Shown here piece by piece: positions 36,679 to 45,280 of a stretch of 64,000 nucleotides of DNA. The DNA comes from JACVRW01 sp963812915 (GTDB lineage: Bacteria > Actinomycetota > Thermoleophilia > Solirubrobacterales > Thermoleophilaceae). Both the position numbers and the translations under genes were made by a program. The notes beneath the pieces were generated by a model, which saw only the letters and a list, made by a program, of their open reading frames with translations, made no database searches and had not been told where the DNA came from. Where the stretch lies: assembly GCA_963812915.1 (NCBI GenBank), contig CAWEXB010000003.1, forward strand, positions 434,001 through 498,000, written 5' to 3'. How positions within the stretch are numbered: position 1 is the first letter of the stretch; each line of letters begins with the position of its first letter.

Positions 36679-37415
36679 CGCAGCCCGCATTGAGGCGGGG
36701 ACTGGTGGCCGGCGCCCTCGCGACGGCGGGAGCGTGGTTCGTCGAGCCCGCCGAACCCGCACCCGACGCGTCGCCTCGCGCGACCGCCCTGCCGCGGGCG
36801 GTGGTGGCCGTATTCGGCCTTGCGCCCGGTTGCGGCACCACGGTCGTGGCGCGGGCGCTGGCCGCGGAGCTCGCGGCGCGCGACGCGAGCGGCACCGCGG
36901 CCGTGGCCTGCGAAGCGCGCACGTCCGGCATCCCGCTCGCGACCCAGGCGGCGTCGCGGCTGGCGCGAGCTCTCGAGGACCTGCCCGGCGCCGCCACCCG
37001 GGCCGTCGGCCGCGTCTGCCTGATCGAGGGCGCCGATCAGCTCACGCTTGCGGAGAGCTCCCGTCAGGTCGCGCCACTCGTGATGGATGCCGGGTCGGCG
37101 GCGCTCGGCGGCGCGCCCGCCTCGTTGGCCGACCGGACGGTCCTCGTCGCCACCCAAGCGGTGGAGCCGGCGCTGGCACGGGTCGCCGCGGAATGTCTGG
37201 CTCGGGTGGGCGCCGAATCGATCGTGGTCCTGAACCGCGCCCGGACGGATGGCCACGCGGAGAGCGGCGACGACCTCACGCCGCCGAGGTCCGATTTCCT
37301 TCCGCTGCCCGACTCGCGGCTGGGGGCCCAGCTCGCGCTCGGAGGGCGCGAAGCACGGGGCGAGCTCGGGCGCGCGATCGCGACGCTGGCCGATCGCTGT
37401 GAGGGGGTCGCGTGA
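36675..37415 (+). CDS. CpaE/MinD-like protein with altered P-loop
   Basis: 246 residues from GTG 36675, overlapping the previous TGA. It has the fold signature of CpaE-type ATPases (VVAVFGLAPGCGTTVVARALA about 37-57, then DRTVLVATQAVEPALARVAA and SIVVLNRARTDG). However, the P-loop reads GCGTT where GxGK[ST]T is expected, so the phosphate-contacting Lys is absent. CpaE proteins localise pilus machinery; loss of Lys suggests ATP binding without hydrolysis or a structural role. Confidence 0.7.
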   Translation: MTQPALRRGLVAGALATAGAWFVEPAEPAPDASPRATALPRAVVAVFGLAPGCGTTVVARALAAELAARDASGTAAVACEARTSGIPLATQAASRLARALEDLPGAATRAVGRVCLIEGADQLTLAESSRQVAPLVMDAGSAALGGAPASLADRTVLVATQAVEPALARVAAECLARVGAESIVVLNRARTDGHAESGDDLTPPRSDFLPLPDSRLGAQLALGGREARGELGRAIATLADRCEGVA

Positions 37416-37474
37416 TGGGAGGACGCGGCGAGGCGCACGCCCCACCCCACCGGCCGCACCACCTCGCTCGATTA

Positions 37475-38500
37475 CTAGTGCAGCGCCGCGGCGTCGAGAT
37501 GGTCGAGCAGCCCGGCCGGCCGTGGCCCGCCCTGATCGTTGAGGATGATCGCGCCGCCGGGCCAGTAGGGGTGAGGCGGGGTCGCCCGATGCACGAGCAA
37601 CGGCTCGTAGACCCAGGAGCCGGTGTTCGCAACTTGGGGCCGGCCACCGGGGCCACACCAGGTCTCGAGACCGTCGTCGGCGAGGGGGCCGCAGCGGTGG
37701 ACGTGCCCGAAGATCACCCAATCGGCGTCGACCCCGAGCCGGTGGACGACCCGAGCGAGCGCGGGGATGCTGGCGCGCAGCATCTGCGCTCCGAGCAGCC
37801 TCGCGGTAATCGGCGCGATGCGGTGACTTAGCACGCGCTGTGGGAACCCCGGCATCGTGGCCGCGCGCAGGACCTCCGCCAGGTCGTCGACGGCGGCCGC
37901 GAGCGGGAGCGGCAGCCAGCGTGTGAGGAACGATTCGAGGCGCGTCAGCGACAGGCCCCCCGCCCGCTCGTAGTCGACGGGCGCGGCGCCGTCCCGGGGC
38001 AGCCGCCCCAGCAGTCCCCGGGCGATGCCGAAGGCGGCCTCCGGCAGCAGGTGACGATCGAGGTAGTGGCCGTGGGTGGCCCACACGCCGTCTGCCAGCC
38101 ACACACCCGGGTAGTGGACGCGAATGCGCGCGGGCTCGAGCCAGGACGCGACCAGCTCCAGCATGGGGCCGGCGTCGACCGGGACGTGCTCATCAACGGC
38201 CGCCGGTCCCCCGTGCGCGTCCAGCCACGGGCGCACGAGCGCCGCGTCGTGGTTGCCCGGGACCACGATCACCTCCCGTCCGCTGCCCAACCGGCCGCCC
38301 ACCGCCCTCAGCACCGGCTCGGCGACGTCCATCGCCCGCCTCGGGCGTCCCTCCAGCAGCTCCAGCACGTCGCCGAGCAGCACCAGCCGATCGACGCGGT
38401 CGAGCGCTTCGAGCAGCGCGTCGAGCGCCACCGCTCGCCGCAGCACGTCGCGCTGCAGGCGAGTTCCCAGGTGGAGGTCCGACACCACGAGCGTCTGCAC
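37475..38500 (-). CDS. metallophosphoesterase (calcineurin-like)
   Basis: 341 residues from GTG 38500. Metal-site motifs in order: VSDLHLG (about 6-12), LLGDVLELLEG (about 41), VPGNHDAALV (about 80), THGHYLDRHL (about 143) and IFGHVHRCGP (about 268). This is a dinuclear-metal phosphohydrolase; substrate unknown. It converges on the CpaE-like gene. Confidence 0.92.
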   Translation of the reverse strand: MQTLVVSDLHLGTRLQRDVLRRAVALDALLEALDRVDRLVLLGDVLELLEGRPRRAMDVAEPVLRAVGGRLGSGREVIVVPGNHDAALVRPWLDAHGGPAAVDEHVPVDAGPMLELVASWLEPARIRVHYPGVWLADGVWATHGHYLDRHLLPEAAFGIARGLLGRLPRDGAAPVDYERAGGLSLTRLESFLTRWLPLPLAAAVDDLAEVLRAATMPGFPQRVLSHRIAPITARLLGAQMLRASIPALARVVHRLGVDADWVIFGHVHRCGPLADDGLETWCGPGGRPQVANTGSWVYEPLLVHRATPPHPYWPGGAIILNDQGGPRPAGLLDHLDAAALH

Positions 38501-38545
38501 GTCGGGCGCGACGATGTCACACGGACCCGCCGCGGCGCCAAGGGT

Positions 38546-38767
38546 TCAGGTCCGACCTCTCGCCCTGAGCGGCTTGACCTCGCCCGGGTGCGGCGTCTCC
38601 GGAAGCGCGCGTATCTCGTCTTCCGTCCGAGCGTGCGACACGATGCGCTCCTCGAACTCCGCGGGTGACTCGTACGACTCCCGCATGAAGATCGGCTCCC
38701 CACAGTCCGGGCAGGCCGTCGATCGGGTGGACTCGAAGACGTTTCCGCAAAAGCACGCGATGGTCAT
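38546..38767 (-). CDS. small zinc-ribbon protein
   Basis: 73 residues from ATG 38767. C5 and C7 (ACFCG), then C18 and C21 (CPDCG) can bind zinc. The rest is acidic (EFEERIVSHARTEDEIRALP). A perfect CRP-type palindrome lies about 95 bp upstream. Role unknown. Confidence 0.75.
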   Translation of the reverse strand: MTIACFCGNVFESTRSTACPDCGEPIFMRESYESPAEFEERIVSHARTEDEIRALPETPHPGEVKPLRARGRT

Positions 38768-38853
38768 GAGAGGGACTCCTGGGTGCTGCCTTGGGTGCGA
38801 ATGGTCATCGCTTGGGTGACGTATCCAAACTTCGCGGTATTCCGCTCTGGCCA

Positions 38854-38869
38854 TGTGACATCGCTCACA
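38854..38869. promoter_or_regulatory. CRP/FNR-type operator palindrome
   Basis: TGTGACATCGCTCACA fits TGTGA-N6-TCACA exactly, the CRP-family consensus. It is centred about 94 bp upstream of the zinc-ribbon start, with a -10-like GGATAC about 35 bp closer, so activation of that gene is plausible. Confidence 0.6.
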
Positions 38870-38944
38870 CGCCGAGTACCTCGGGGAACGCGGGCGGGCG
38901 GCCGGGCATGGCCCGGTCGAAGGCGCGCGCCCGGGCACCGAGCC

Positions 38945-38962
38945 CGCCCGCGCTAGCGGGCG
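38945..38962 (-). terminator. hairpin after the HATPase gene
   Basis: CGCCCGC-GCTA-GCGGGCG (7-bp stem, 4-nt loop) begins 3 bp past the stop of the minus-strand HATPase frame. There is no T-tract, as is common in high-GC actinobacteria. Confidence 0.5.
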
Positions 38963-38964
38963 AC

Positions 38965-39438
38965 CTAGCCGATCAGGTGCAGGCGGCGATCGATCTCGAA
39001 CCAGACGCTCGTACCGTCCGAGTTGGAGACACCCCAGCGGTCGGCGAGTTGATCGACGAGGTAGAGGCCCCAGCGCGACGGGCTGTCCCGACTCACCACG
39101 TTCTCACCGGGATCGAAGCCGTATCCGTGGTCGCCCACCTCGATTCGCACGCGGTCCGTGAAGACCTTGGCGCGGAGCTCGACCGACCCCGACGCGGACG
39201 GCTGAGCGTGGCGGACGCTGTTGGTGACGAGCTCGCTGACGAGTAGACGCATGTTCGCGAACATGGCGTGCTCGAGCCCCGGCTCGAGCTCCCCTACGGC
39301 CTGTCTCGCCAGTGGAACCGCGCCGGGTCCGCCGGGCAGGCGAACGACGATCTGCTTCTCCGGCGTCCGGGCCGCCGTCGGGATGCGGAGCACGAGCAGA
39401 GCGACGTCGTCGCGTGGCTCACGCTCGCTCCCGCCCAA
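38965..39438 (-). CDS. HATPase_c anti-sigma-factor-kinase-like domain (C-terminal part of split gene)
   Basis: 157 codons. The first 20 (SEREPRDDVALLVLRIP) are the end of a SpoIIE phosphatase domain. The rest is a serine-protein-kinase fold: LLVSELVTNSVRHAQ is the N-box, RIEVGDHGYGFDP and RWGLYLVDQLADRWGV are the G1/G2 boxes. In this family the domain binds sigma factors or their antagonists. It is in a different frame from the upstream gene; a single indel near 39475 would fuse them. Confidence 0.85.
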   Translation of the reverse strand: MGGSEREPRDDVALLVLRIPTAARTPEKQIVVRLPGGPGAVPLARQAVGELEPGLEHAMFANMRLLVSELVTNSVRHAQPSASGSVELRAKVFTDRVRIEVGDHGYGFDPGENVVSRDSPSRWGLYLVDQLADRWGVSNSDGTSVWFEIDRRLHLIG

Positions 39439-41008
39439 AAGGGTCCGCGTGACCTCGCGTGCGATTTCCGGCGCCGACCGGCCCGCACACGCCTGCGAGC
39501 GCCGAGGCCAGCTCCGCCTGGCCGACGGTCCGCTCGGGAGCGTACGCGTCGGTCAGGCCATCCGTATAGAGGACGAGCGCGTCGCCGGGCCGAAGCTCCA
39601 CGGTCGCGTCGCTGAGCTCGGGATCCCTGACGACACCGAGGAGCGTTCCGTACGAGCCGACCGCCTCGACCGTCCCGTCCGAGCGGAGCACGAGCGGAAG
39701 GGGGTGGCCGCCGCTCGACACCGTGGCACGCACGCCCTGGGCCCCGTTCGGCTCCAGGCGCGCGAAGGCGACCGTGCAGAACTCGGTCGGGGAGCGTTGC
39801 CGCAGCATTGCATCGTTCAGGAGCCCGAGAACGCGGCTCGGCCGGGTTTCGCGCATGGCCGCAGCCCGAAGCGTGTAGCGCGCCAACCCGGTGACCGCTG
39901 CCGCTGAAGCTCCCTTCCCGCAGACGTCGCCGACCACGACCGCCCAGGATCCGTCGTCGCCCTGGAAGAGGTCGTAGAAGTCGCCCCCGACCACGTGTGG
40001 CTCACCGGCGGGGCGGAACTCGGCCGCGGCTTGGAGGCCGGGGACCTCCGGCAGATGCGTCGGAAGCAGGCTCTCCTGCAGCGTGTCCGCGATGTACTCG
40101 ACCGTGTCCTCGACCCGCCTTCGCTCAGTGGTGACGGCGGCGAGCACGAGCGCGGTAATGCCCGCGACGCCGACGAAGGTCTGCGCGAGCAGAAGACGCT
40201 CGTCCGGCGCGAGTCCCGCGAAGGGGCCCGCGTCCCCCTCGGCGAATGGGATCGCGACGCCCGCGACGATGAGGCTCGTGGCGACGGCCCCCGGCTGCCA
40301 GAATCGCAGCGCGGCCCAGGTGAGGGGCGGGAAGATCAGGTAGTTCAGTGGCGTATCGCTCGAGAACACGAGCAGGCTGATCGCGATCAGCGAGACCCCG
40401 AGCACGGCGGCTTCGAGCCGTCGACCGGGCGCGCGGTTGAAGGGCCAGTGGGTCGCGGCCACGAGCAGCGCCGGTGCGACGATCAGGTCGCCGCCGAGGT
40501 CTCCGAGCCACCACGTGCGCCAGACCGAGCCGAAGTCGCCGCCGGAGACCTCGTCGGCGACGAGCAGGCTCGTCACCCCGACGGTGGCGCTGATCGTCGT
40601 GCTGAGCACGCCGGCCAGCCCGACCAGCGCGAACACGTCTCGTACGCGCTCGAGCGAGGGCCGGAAGTCGCCGAACCGGCGCAGCAGGTATGCGCCCACC
40701 AGCGCCTCGAGCGTGTTGCCGGCGGTGATGCCGAGTACGGCGTAGAGGGGAATGCCGGTCCACGCGTTCGCCAGGAAGGCGCCGAGCGCGACTCCCGGCC
40801 AAATCCGGTAGCCCCACAGGACCACCGCCGCCAGCGCGATACCCGTCGGCGGCCAGACCGCCGTAACGCTCCCCGTCTCGAACGCAAGGCTGAGCCCGAG
40901 CTTTGCGGACCCGTAGTACGCGGCGGCGACGCCGGCGACCTTCGCGGCGTAGATCAGTTGGTCGCGGCCGAGCGCCGCGTGCTGTTCGAGGCTTGGTTGC
41001 GAGCCCAA
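39419..41008 (-). CDS. MASE1 sensor - SpoIIE phosphatase protein (frameshifted before its kinase-like domain)
   Basis: 529 residues as read. N-terminal MASE1 membrane domain of eight or so helices (SVTAVWPPTGIALAAVVLWG about 48-67, GITAGNTLEALVGAYLLRRF about 92). A linker helix near residue 310 leads to a PP2C/SpoIIE domain: LQESLLPTHLPEVPG, VGGDFYDLFQ, VVVGDVCGKGASAA, YTDGLTDAYAP. The last 20 residues are out of frame; the true sequence continues APEIAREVTRTLLGGSE into the HATPase domain below. The intact protein would be about 680 residues and would couple a membrane signal to dephosphorylation and sequestration of antagonists. Confidence 0.88.
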   Translation of the reverse strand: MGSQPSLEQHAALGRDQLIYAAKVAGVAAAYYGSAKLGLSLAFETGSVTAVWPPTGIALAAVVLWGYRIWPGVALGAFLANAWTGIPLYAVLGITAGNTLEALVGAYLLRRFGDFRPSLERVRDVFALVGLAGVLSTTISATVGVTSLLVADEVSGGDFGSVWRTWWLGDLGGDLIVAPALLVAATHWPFNRAPGRRLEAAVLGVSLIAISLLVFSSDTPLNYLIFPPLTWAALRFWQPGAVATSLIVAGVAIPFAEGDAGPFAGLAPDERLLLAQTFVGVAGITALVLAAVTTERRRVEDTVEYIADTLQESLLPTHLPEVPGLQAAAEFRPAGEPHVVGGDFYDLFQGDDGSWAVVVGDVCGKGASAAAVTGLARYTLRAAAMRETRPSRVLGLLNDAMLRQRSPTEFCTVAFARLEPNGAQGVRATVSSGGHPLPLVLRSDGTVEAVGSYGTLLGVVRDPELSDATVELRPGDALVLYTDGLTDAYAPERTVGQAELASALAGVCGPVGAGNRTRGHADPFGRERA

Positions 41009-41089
41009 GCTGCTCCTTCTCCCGGAAAGCCCAACCTACTCCTGACCGGCGAGCATTGCGAGCGATGGGGGCGATCCCACGCCGACCCG

Positions 41090-42346
41090 TCAGGTCACGA
41101 GCAGGATGATCACCGCGGCGACCAGTAGCAGCGCAGCGAGTGCCGCCACTATCGGGACCCAACGTCGCGTCGAATCAGGCGTCGTAAGACCGGGCTGGAT
41201 GGGTGTGCCCGGGATATGGCGCGCGCCCGGTTCGGATACCCCGGGCGGGAAGGTCGCGGGAGCCGCCCGCTCCGGGGAGGCGGGCGCGGGAGCCGCCCGC
41301 TGCGGGGAGGCGGGCGCGGGAGCCGCCCGCTCCGGGGAGGCGGCCGCGGGAGGCGCGGAGCGGATCGGGGCCGTGCGCGCCGTCTCCCGGTCGGCCTTCA
41401 TCGCGTCCAGGGCGGCCTCGCGCTCTCGCCGAGCGGCCTCGAGTTCGCGTCCGGAAGCCTCGCGGTCGGCCCGTGCGGCCTTGCGTTCGGCAGCCGCGGC
41501 GTCTCGCTCGGCGAGCGCGGCGTCCCGGTCGGCGAACGCCGCGTCGCGCTGGGCCAGGGCCGAGCCGCGCTCGGTGACGGCGGTTTGGCGGGAGGCCAGA
41601 GCCGCGTCGCGCTCGGCCGCCGCGTCGCGCGCGCGGGACAGCCAGCTGTTCCGCTCCTCGCGCGCTCTGTCCCGAGCGCGCGCGGCGGCAGCGAGCTCGG
41701 TCTGCACGGACCGGATCCGGGCGCCAGCCTCCTCGGCCGCGCGCCTCGAGTTCTCGAGCTCGGCGGCGACGGTACTGCGCTCGGCGACCGCCGCATCCCG
41801 CTCGCGCTCGAGCTGCTGGTGACGCTGTACGGCGGCGGCCTGCGCGGCCGATGCCCGCTCGTCGCCCTCGCGCAGCTTCGCCGTCTGCGCCCGGGCGTTC
41901 TCCTCGGCGTCGGCCAGCCGCGAGCGCAGATCGTCCACCGCCGCCTGGAGCGTCTCGCGCTCGCGCTCGAGCTCCGCCCGCAAGCGTTTCGCCTCGGCGC
42001 GTGCGGCCGCCAGCTCCCGGCCAACCGCCTTCCGGCCGCGCGACCGGAGGTCCGCCGCGGTCGCAGGGGGCTCGAGCTCGACCACGAGGTCGGGCCCCAC
42101 GGTCAGTTGGGCGGCGTCGACGTCGGCCATCTCGCCGTCCCAGGCGAACGCCGCATGCCACACCTCCCCTTCGTCCGCGATCCACGGCTTGTGCTCGAGC
42201 GACGCCAGCACGCGGCGGGTTCGCCCGTCCACCTCGAGGTCGAGCGTAGGCCGCAGGAAGCGCCGGCCGCGCACGTCGAACCAGCGCCCGGCGAGCTCCA
42301 GCCGGTCACCGGCGGTCCACTCGAAGTGTTCTATCTCGAAGCTCAC
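41090..42346 (-). CDS. long coiled-coil protein with C-terminal membrane anchor
   Basis: 418 residues. An N-terminal globular region of about 95 residues (FEIEHFEWTAGDRLELAGRW) is followed by a continuous Ala/Arg/Glu coiled coil (about 100-320), with 7-residue-like repeats such as ERDAALAERDAAAAERKAAR. Then comes an Ala/Pro segment built of three repeats SPxRAAPAPA (about 330-365) and a single membrane helix at the C-terminus (VPIVAALAALLLVAAVIIL). It is tail-anchored with the coil in the cytoplasm. Function unknown. Confidence 0.75.
   Translation of the reverse strand: MSFEIEHFEWTAGDRLELAGRWFDVRGRRFLRPTLDLEVDGRTRRVLASLEHKPWIADEGEVWHAAFAWDGEMADVDAAQLTVGPDLVVELEPPATAADLRSRGRKAVGRELAAARAEAKRLRAELERERETLQAAVDDLRSRLADAEENARAQTAKLREGDERASAAQAAAVQRHQQLERERDAAVAERSTVAAELENSRRAAEEAGARIRSVQTELAAAARARDRAREERNSWLSRARDAAAERDAALASRQTAVTERGSALAQRDAAFADRDAALAERDAAAAERKAARADREASGRELEAARREREAALDAMKADRETARTAPIRSAPPAAASPERAAPAPASPQRAAPAPASPERAAPATFPPGVSEPGARHIPGTPIQPGLTTPDSTRRWVPIVAALAALLLVAAVIILLVT
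41255..41344. repeat. 30-bp tandem repeat, three units, inside the coiled-coil gene
   Basis: Three nearly identical 30-bp units (differing at one base in the middle copy: CTCCGGGG or CTGCGGGG) encode the SPxRAAPAPA repeats. A partial fourth unit follows. Confidence 0.85.
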
Positions 42347-42509
42347 GTGAACCGGGAACGCTACCCGCCTGGCCCGCGGGTGGCCGCCTCAGAGCCGGTG
42401 GACGGTGATTGGATGACGTCATACCCGGCGATAGGCGGCTCCGGGCGTGACCGCCGCGACGGCGTCGGCGATGAGTTTTAGCGCGCCCGGCCGTCCAATT
42501 GGAGAACAG

Positions 42510-43373
42510 ATGAATGCCTCAGCCGAGCATATGGTCCACACAGGCGCGGTCGAGCTCTGCGTGCAGAGCTTCGGCGACCCCGATGACCCGGCGATCCTGC
42601 TCATCGCGGGCGGGGCGAGCTCCATGCTGCACTGGGCCGAGGAGTTCTGCGAGCGGCTCGCGGCCGGCCGCCGGTTCGTGATCCGCTACGACCACCGGGA
42701 CACCGGTCGATCGGTCAGCTACCCACCGGGGGCCCCGCAGTACACCGGCCGCGACCTCGCCGAGGACGCGATCGGCGTGCTCGACGCGTTCGGCGTGGCC
42801 AGGGCGCACGTCGTCGGCATCTCGATGGGCGGCGGTATCGGCCAGTCCCTGGCTATCCACCATCCGGAGCGGGTCGCATCCCTCACGCTGAGTTCCGCCA
42901 GCCCGGTCGGCGCCGGGGCAGACGATCCGGACCTGCCCCCCGCCTCGGAAGAGGTGACGGCCGAGTTCGGGGCAGTGTCCGAGCCCGACTGGTCCGACCG
43001 GAGCGCGGTGATGGAGTACCTCGTCACCCAAGAACGGTTGTGCACGTCGAAGAGCCGGCCGGTGGCGGAGGAGTTCATCCGCGAGCTTGCAAGACGGACC
43101 GTCGACCGCGCCGTCAGCATCGCCTCGATGAACAACCATTTCCTGCTCGCAACCGGCGACGACCTTGGCCGGCGCCGGCTCGCGGGGATCACCGCCCCGA
43201 CCCTGGTCATACACGGCACCGAGGACCCGGTTTTCCCCATCGCCCACGGCGCCGCCCTCGCCCGCGATATCCCCGGCGCGCAGCTGCTCGAGCTGGAGCA
43301 AACCGGCCACGAGCTGCCGCCCGCCGTCTGGGACACGGTGATTCCCGCGATCATCGAGCACACCCGGGAGTGA
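42510..43373 (+). CDS. alpha/beta hydrolase
   Basis: 287 residues from ATG 42510, with GGAG 6 nt upstream; the frame extends upstream without a signal. Oxyanion region LLIAGGASSMLHW, nucleophile S105 in VVGISMGGGIGQSL, acid in VIHGTEDPVFP and His in QTGHELP. This matches aclacinomycin-methylesterase/RdmC-like hydrolases. Substrate unknown. The LigD-type polymerase gene follows on the same strand. Confidence 0.92.
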   Translation: MNASAEHMVHTGAVELCVQSFGDPDDPAILLIAGGASSMLHWAEEFCERLAAGRRFVIRYDHRDTGRSVSYPPGAPQYTGRDLAEDAIGVLDAFGVARAHVVGISMGGGIGQSLAIHHPERVASLTLSSASPVGAGADDPDLPPASEEVTAEFGAVSEPDWSDRSAVMEYLVTQERLCTSKSRPVAEEFIRELARRTVDRAVSIASMNNHFLLATGDDLGRRRLAGITAPTLVIHGTEDPVFPIAHGAALARDIPGAQLLELEQTGHELPPAVWDTVIPAIIEHTRE

Positions 43374-43415
43374 GTCGCTGCGGCACGGGTGGCCGGAGCT
43401 ACGCTGACGGAGCCA

Positions 43416-44554
43416 ATGGCCAAGAGCGACCACACGATGCTCGACGTGGCCGGCCGCGAGGTCCGGCTCTCCAGTCCGGCGAAGGTCTACTTTCCCAAGC
43501 CGGGGTGGACGAAGCTCGATCTCGTCGAGTACTACGTGACGGTTGCCGATGCCGCATTGGTGCACGTCCGCGAGCGCCCGACGGTGATGAAGCGCTTCGT
43601 GAAAGGAATTCTCGAGGAGCCGATCTGGCAGAAGCGCGTGCCGCAAAAGATCCCCGAGTGGCTGCAGACTGCGACGGTGGCCTTCCCGTCCGGTCGCACC
43701 GCAGAGGAGCTCGTGGTAGGCGACGCCGCGCACATGGTCTGGGCGGTCAACCTCGGCGTGATCGACTTCAACCCGTGGCCCGCACGGCGCGGCGACCTCG
43801 ACCACCCCGACGAGTTGCGCGTCGATCTCGATCCCACGCCCGGGATCGTGTGGGATGCGGTGCGCCGCACGGCGATGGTCGTGCGCGACGTGCTCTCCGA
43901 GCACCGGCTGCGCGGCTACCCGAAGACGTCGGGGTCCAAGGGCATCCACGTGAACGTTCGCATCGAGCCGCGCTGGGACTTCCTCGAAGTGCGCCGCTCG
44001 GCGCTGGCGCTGGCGCGTGAGGTCGAGCGCCGCGCCCCGACCTGGCGACGAGCAAGTGGTGGAAGGAGGAGCGCCACGGCGTGTTCGTCGACTACAACCA
44101 AAACGCCCGAGACCGGACGGTCGCGTCCGGCTATTCCGTGCGCCCGACGCCGGACGCCCGCGTCTCCTGCGCCCTGAACTGGGACGAGGTGCCCGACGTA
44201 GAGCCGGGCGATCTGCGCCTCGACACCGTGCCGGATCGCCTGCGCACGCTCGGCGATCCGGCCGCCGACATCGACGAGCGGCCCGGCTCCCTGGACGGGC
44301 TGCTCGAGCTGGCCCGCCGCGACGAGGAGGAGGGCCTCGGGGACGCACCGTGGCCGCCACATTTCCCGAAGCGGAGGGGCGAGCCGAAGCGCGTCCAGCC
44401 AAGCCGTGATCGAGACCGTCCCACCCAGCGCGGTCGCGCCGGCGACCCACAGCCCGGCGGCCCACCGCCCGGCATGCAGACCGGCGGCCTCCAGCGGGGC
44501 TTCGGCTCCAAGCCAAGGACCGGCCAGGGGTACGAGGACGAGTTCAACGACTGA
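43416..44554 (+). pseudogene. second LigD-type polymerase domain protein, one frameshift
   Basis: From ATG 43416 the frame shows KVYFPKPGWTKLDLVEYY, metal Asp D137/D139 in RVDLDPTPG and H178 in TSGSKGIHVN. Near 44036 one base is missing; beyond it the other frame continues TSKWWKEERHGVFVDYNQNA and ARDRTVASGYSVRP, and ends in a Gly/Pro/Gln-rich tail after RRGEPKRVQ. It is a paralogue of the polymerase at 10 kb. Restoring one base gives about 380 residues. Sequence error or true inactivation cannot be separated here. Confidence 0.82.
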
Positions 44555-44670
44555 AATGTCGGGCTACTGGTCGCCGAAGGAGACGCCGGCCCAGCCGGGC
44601 GTCCTTGACGGAATGTGTCTCGGAGGTACCCGGCGCGGCGCGCCGAGCACCCGAAAGTGGCTCCCCTGGG

Positions 44671-45126
44671 CTACGCGGCCGCGACGTCGGGCTGCGACTC
44701 GGCGACTCGGACTATCCGTCCGGCCGCACCCTCGAGCGCGCCCGCCGAGAGAAGCGCCGCCGTGGCGTTCGCAACGAGGCGACCGGCAAGTCCGTCGCTT
44801 CGGCGCAGGGACACCGAGGCACTCAGCTCGGCGCCCGATTCGTCGCCCGTCATTTCGTAGCGCACGTCGAGGCTGACGGGACCTTCAGCCGATAGCTCGA
44901 GCCTCGCCTCGTCGGCGGCGTGTACCTCGACGTCGAAGCCGACGCGCACTCCCGCCAATCGTCCGGAGACCCGTCCGCGCGTGCCGGCTGCGAGGCGCCG
45001 TCCCTCGAGGTCATCTAGATCGAAGGCGACCGGCGACCAGCGGCGGATCTCCTCGGGATGCGTCAGCACCTCGAGCACCTGCTCGGGTGCTGCGTTGGCT
45101 CGCGCTGTCGCGGTCCACTCAGACAC
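44671..45126 (-). CDS. SRPBCC (START/CoxG-like) family protein
   Basis: 151 residues from GTG 45126. EWTATARANAAPEQVLEVLT and HPEEIRRWSPVAFDLDDLEG are the first strand and helix of the SRPBCC fold; RYEMTGDESGAELSASVSL and the long C-terminal helix complete it. Such proteins bind hydrophobic ligands; CoxG-like members occur in varied contexts. An 18-bp palindrome lies 32 bp upstream of the start and could be an operator. Confidence 0.85.
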   Translation of the reverse strand: MSEWTATARANAAPEQVLEVLTHPEEIRRWSPVAFDLDDLEGRRLAAGTRGRVSGRLAGVRVGFDVEVHAADEARLELSAEGPVSLDVRYEMTGDESGAELSASVSLRRSDGLAGRLVANATAALLSAGALEGAAGRIVRVAESQPDVAAA

Positions 45127-45157
45127 ACGCGCAGGGTGGCAGTGGATGCGCCGGTTT

Positions 45158-45175
45158 TGTGAGCGATGGCTCACA
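45158..45175. promoter_or_regulatory. 18-bp palindrome TGTGAGC-GATG-GCTCACA
   Basis: Perfect 7-bp arms with a 4-bp centre, 32 bp upstream of the SRPBCC start, preceded by GGTTTT. It resembles the CRP-type site at 38,854 (TGTGAGCGATG in both), but the half-site spacing is 8, not 6. Confidence 0.5.
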
Positions 45176-45280
45176 GTCGGCGTGCGCTGCCCTTACGCCG
45201 ACGGGTGCCGCGAAAGCCTGCGCCTTCTCCGGTAACTTCGGTTTCCCGAAGCTGCACGAAGTCCGCAAGGAGGTCCAAGC

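Noticed and set aside
39995..41128. 377-codon plus-strand frame opposite the MASE1 gene
   Set aside because: Shadow frame; MASE1 and phosphatase motifs on the minus strand are unambiguous.
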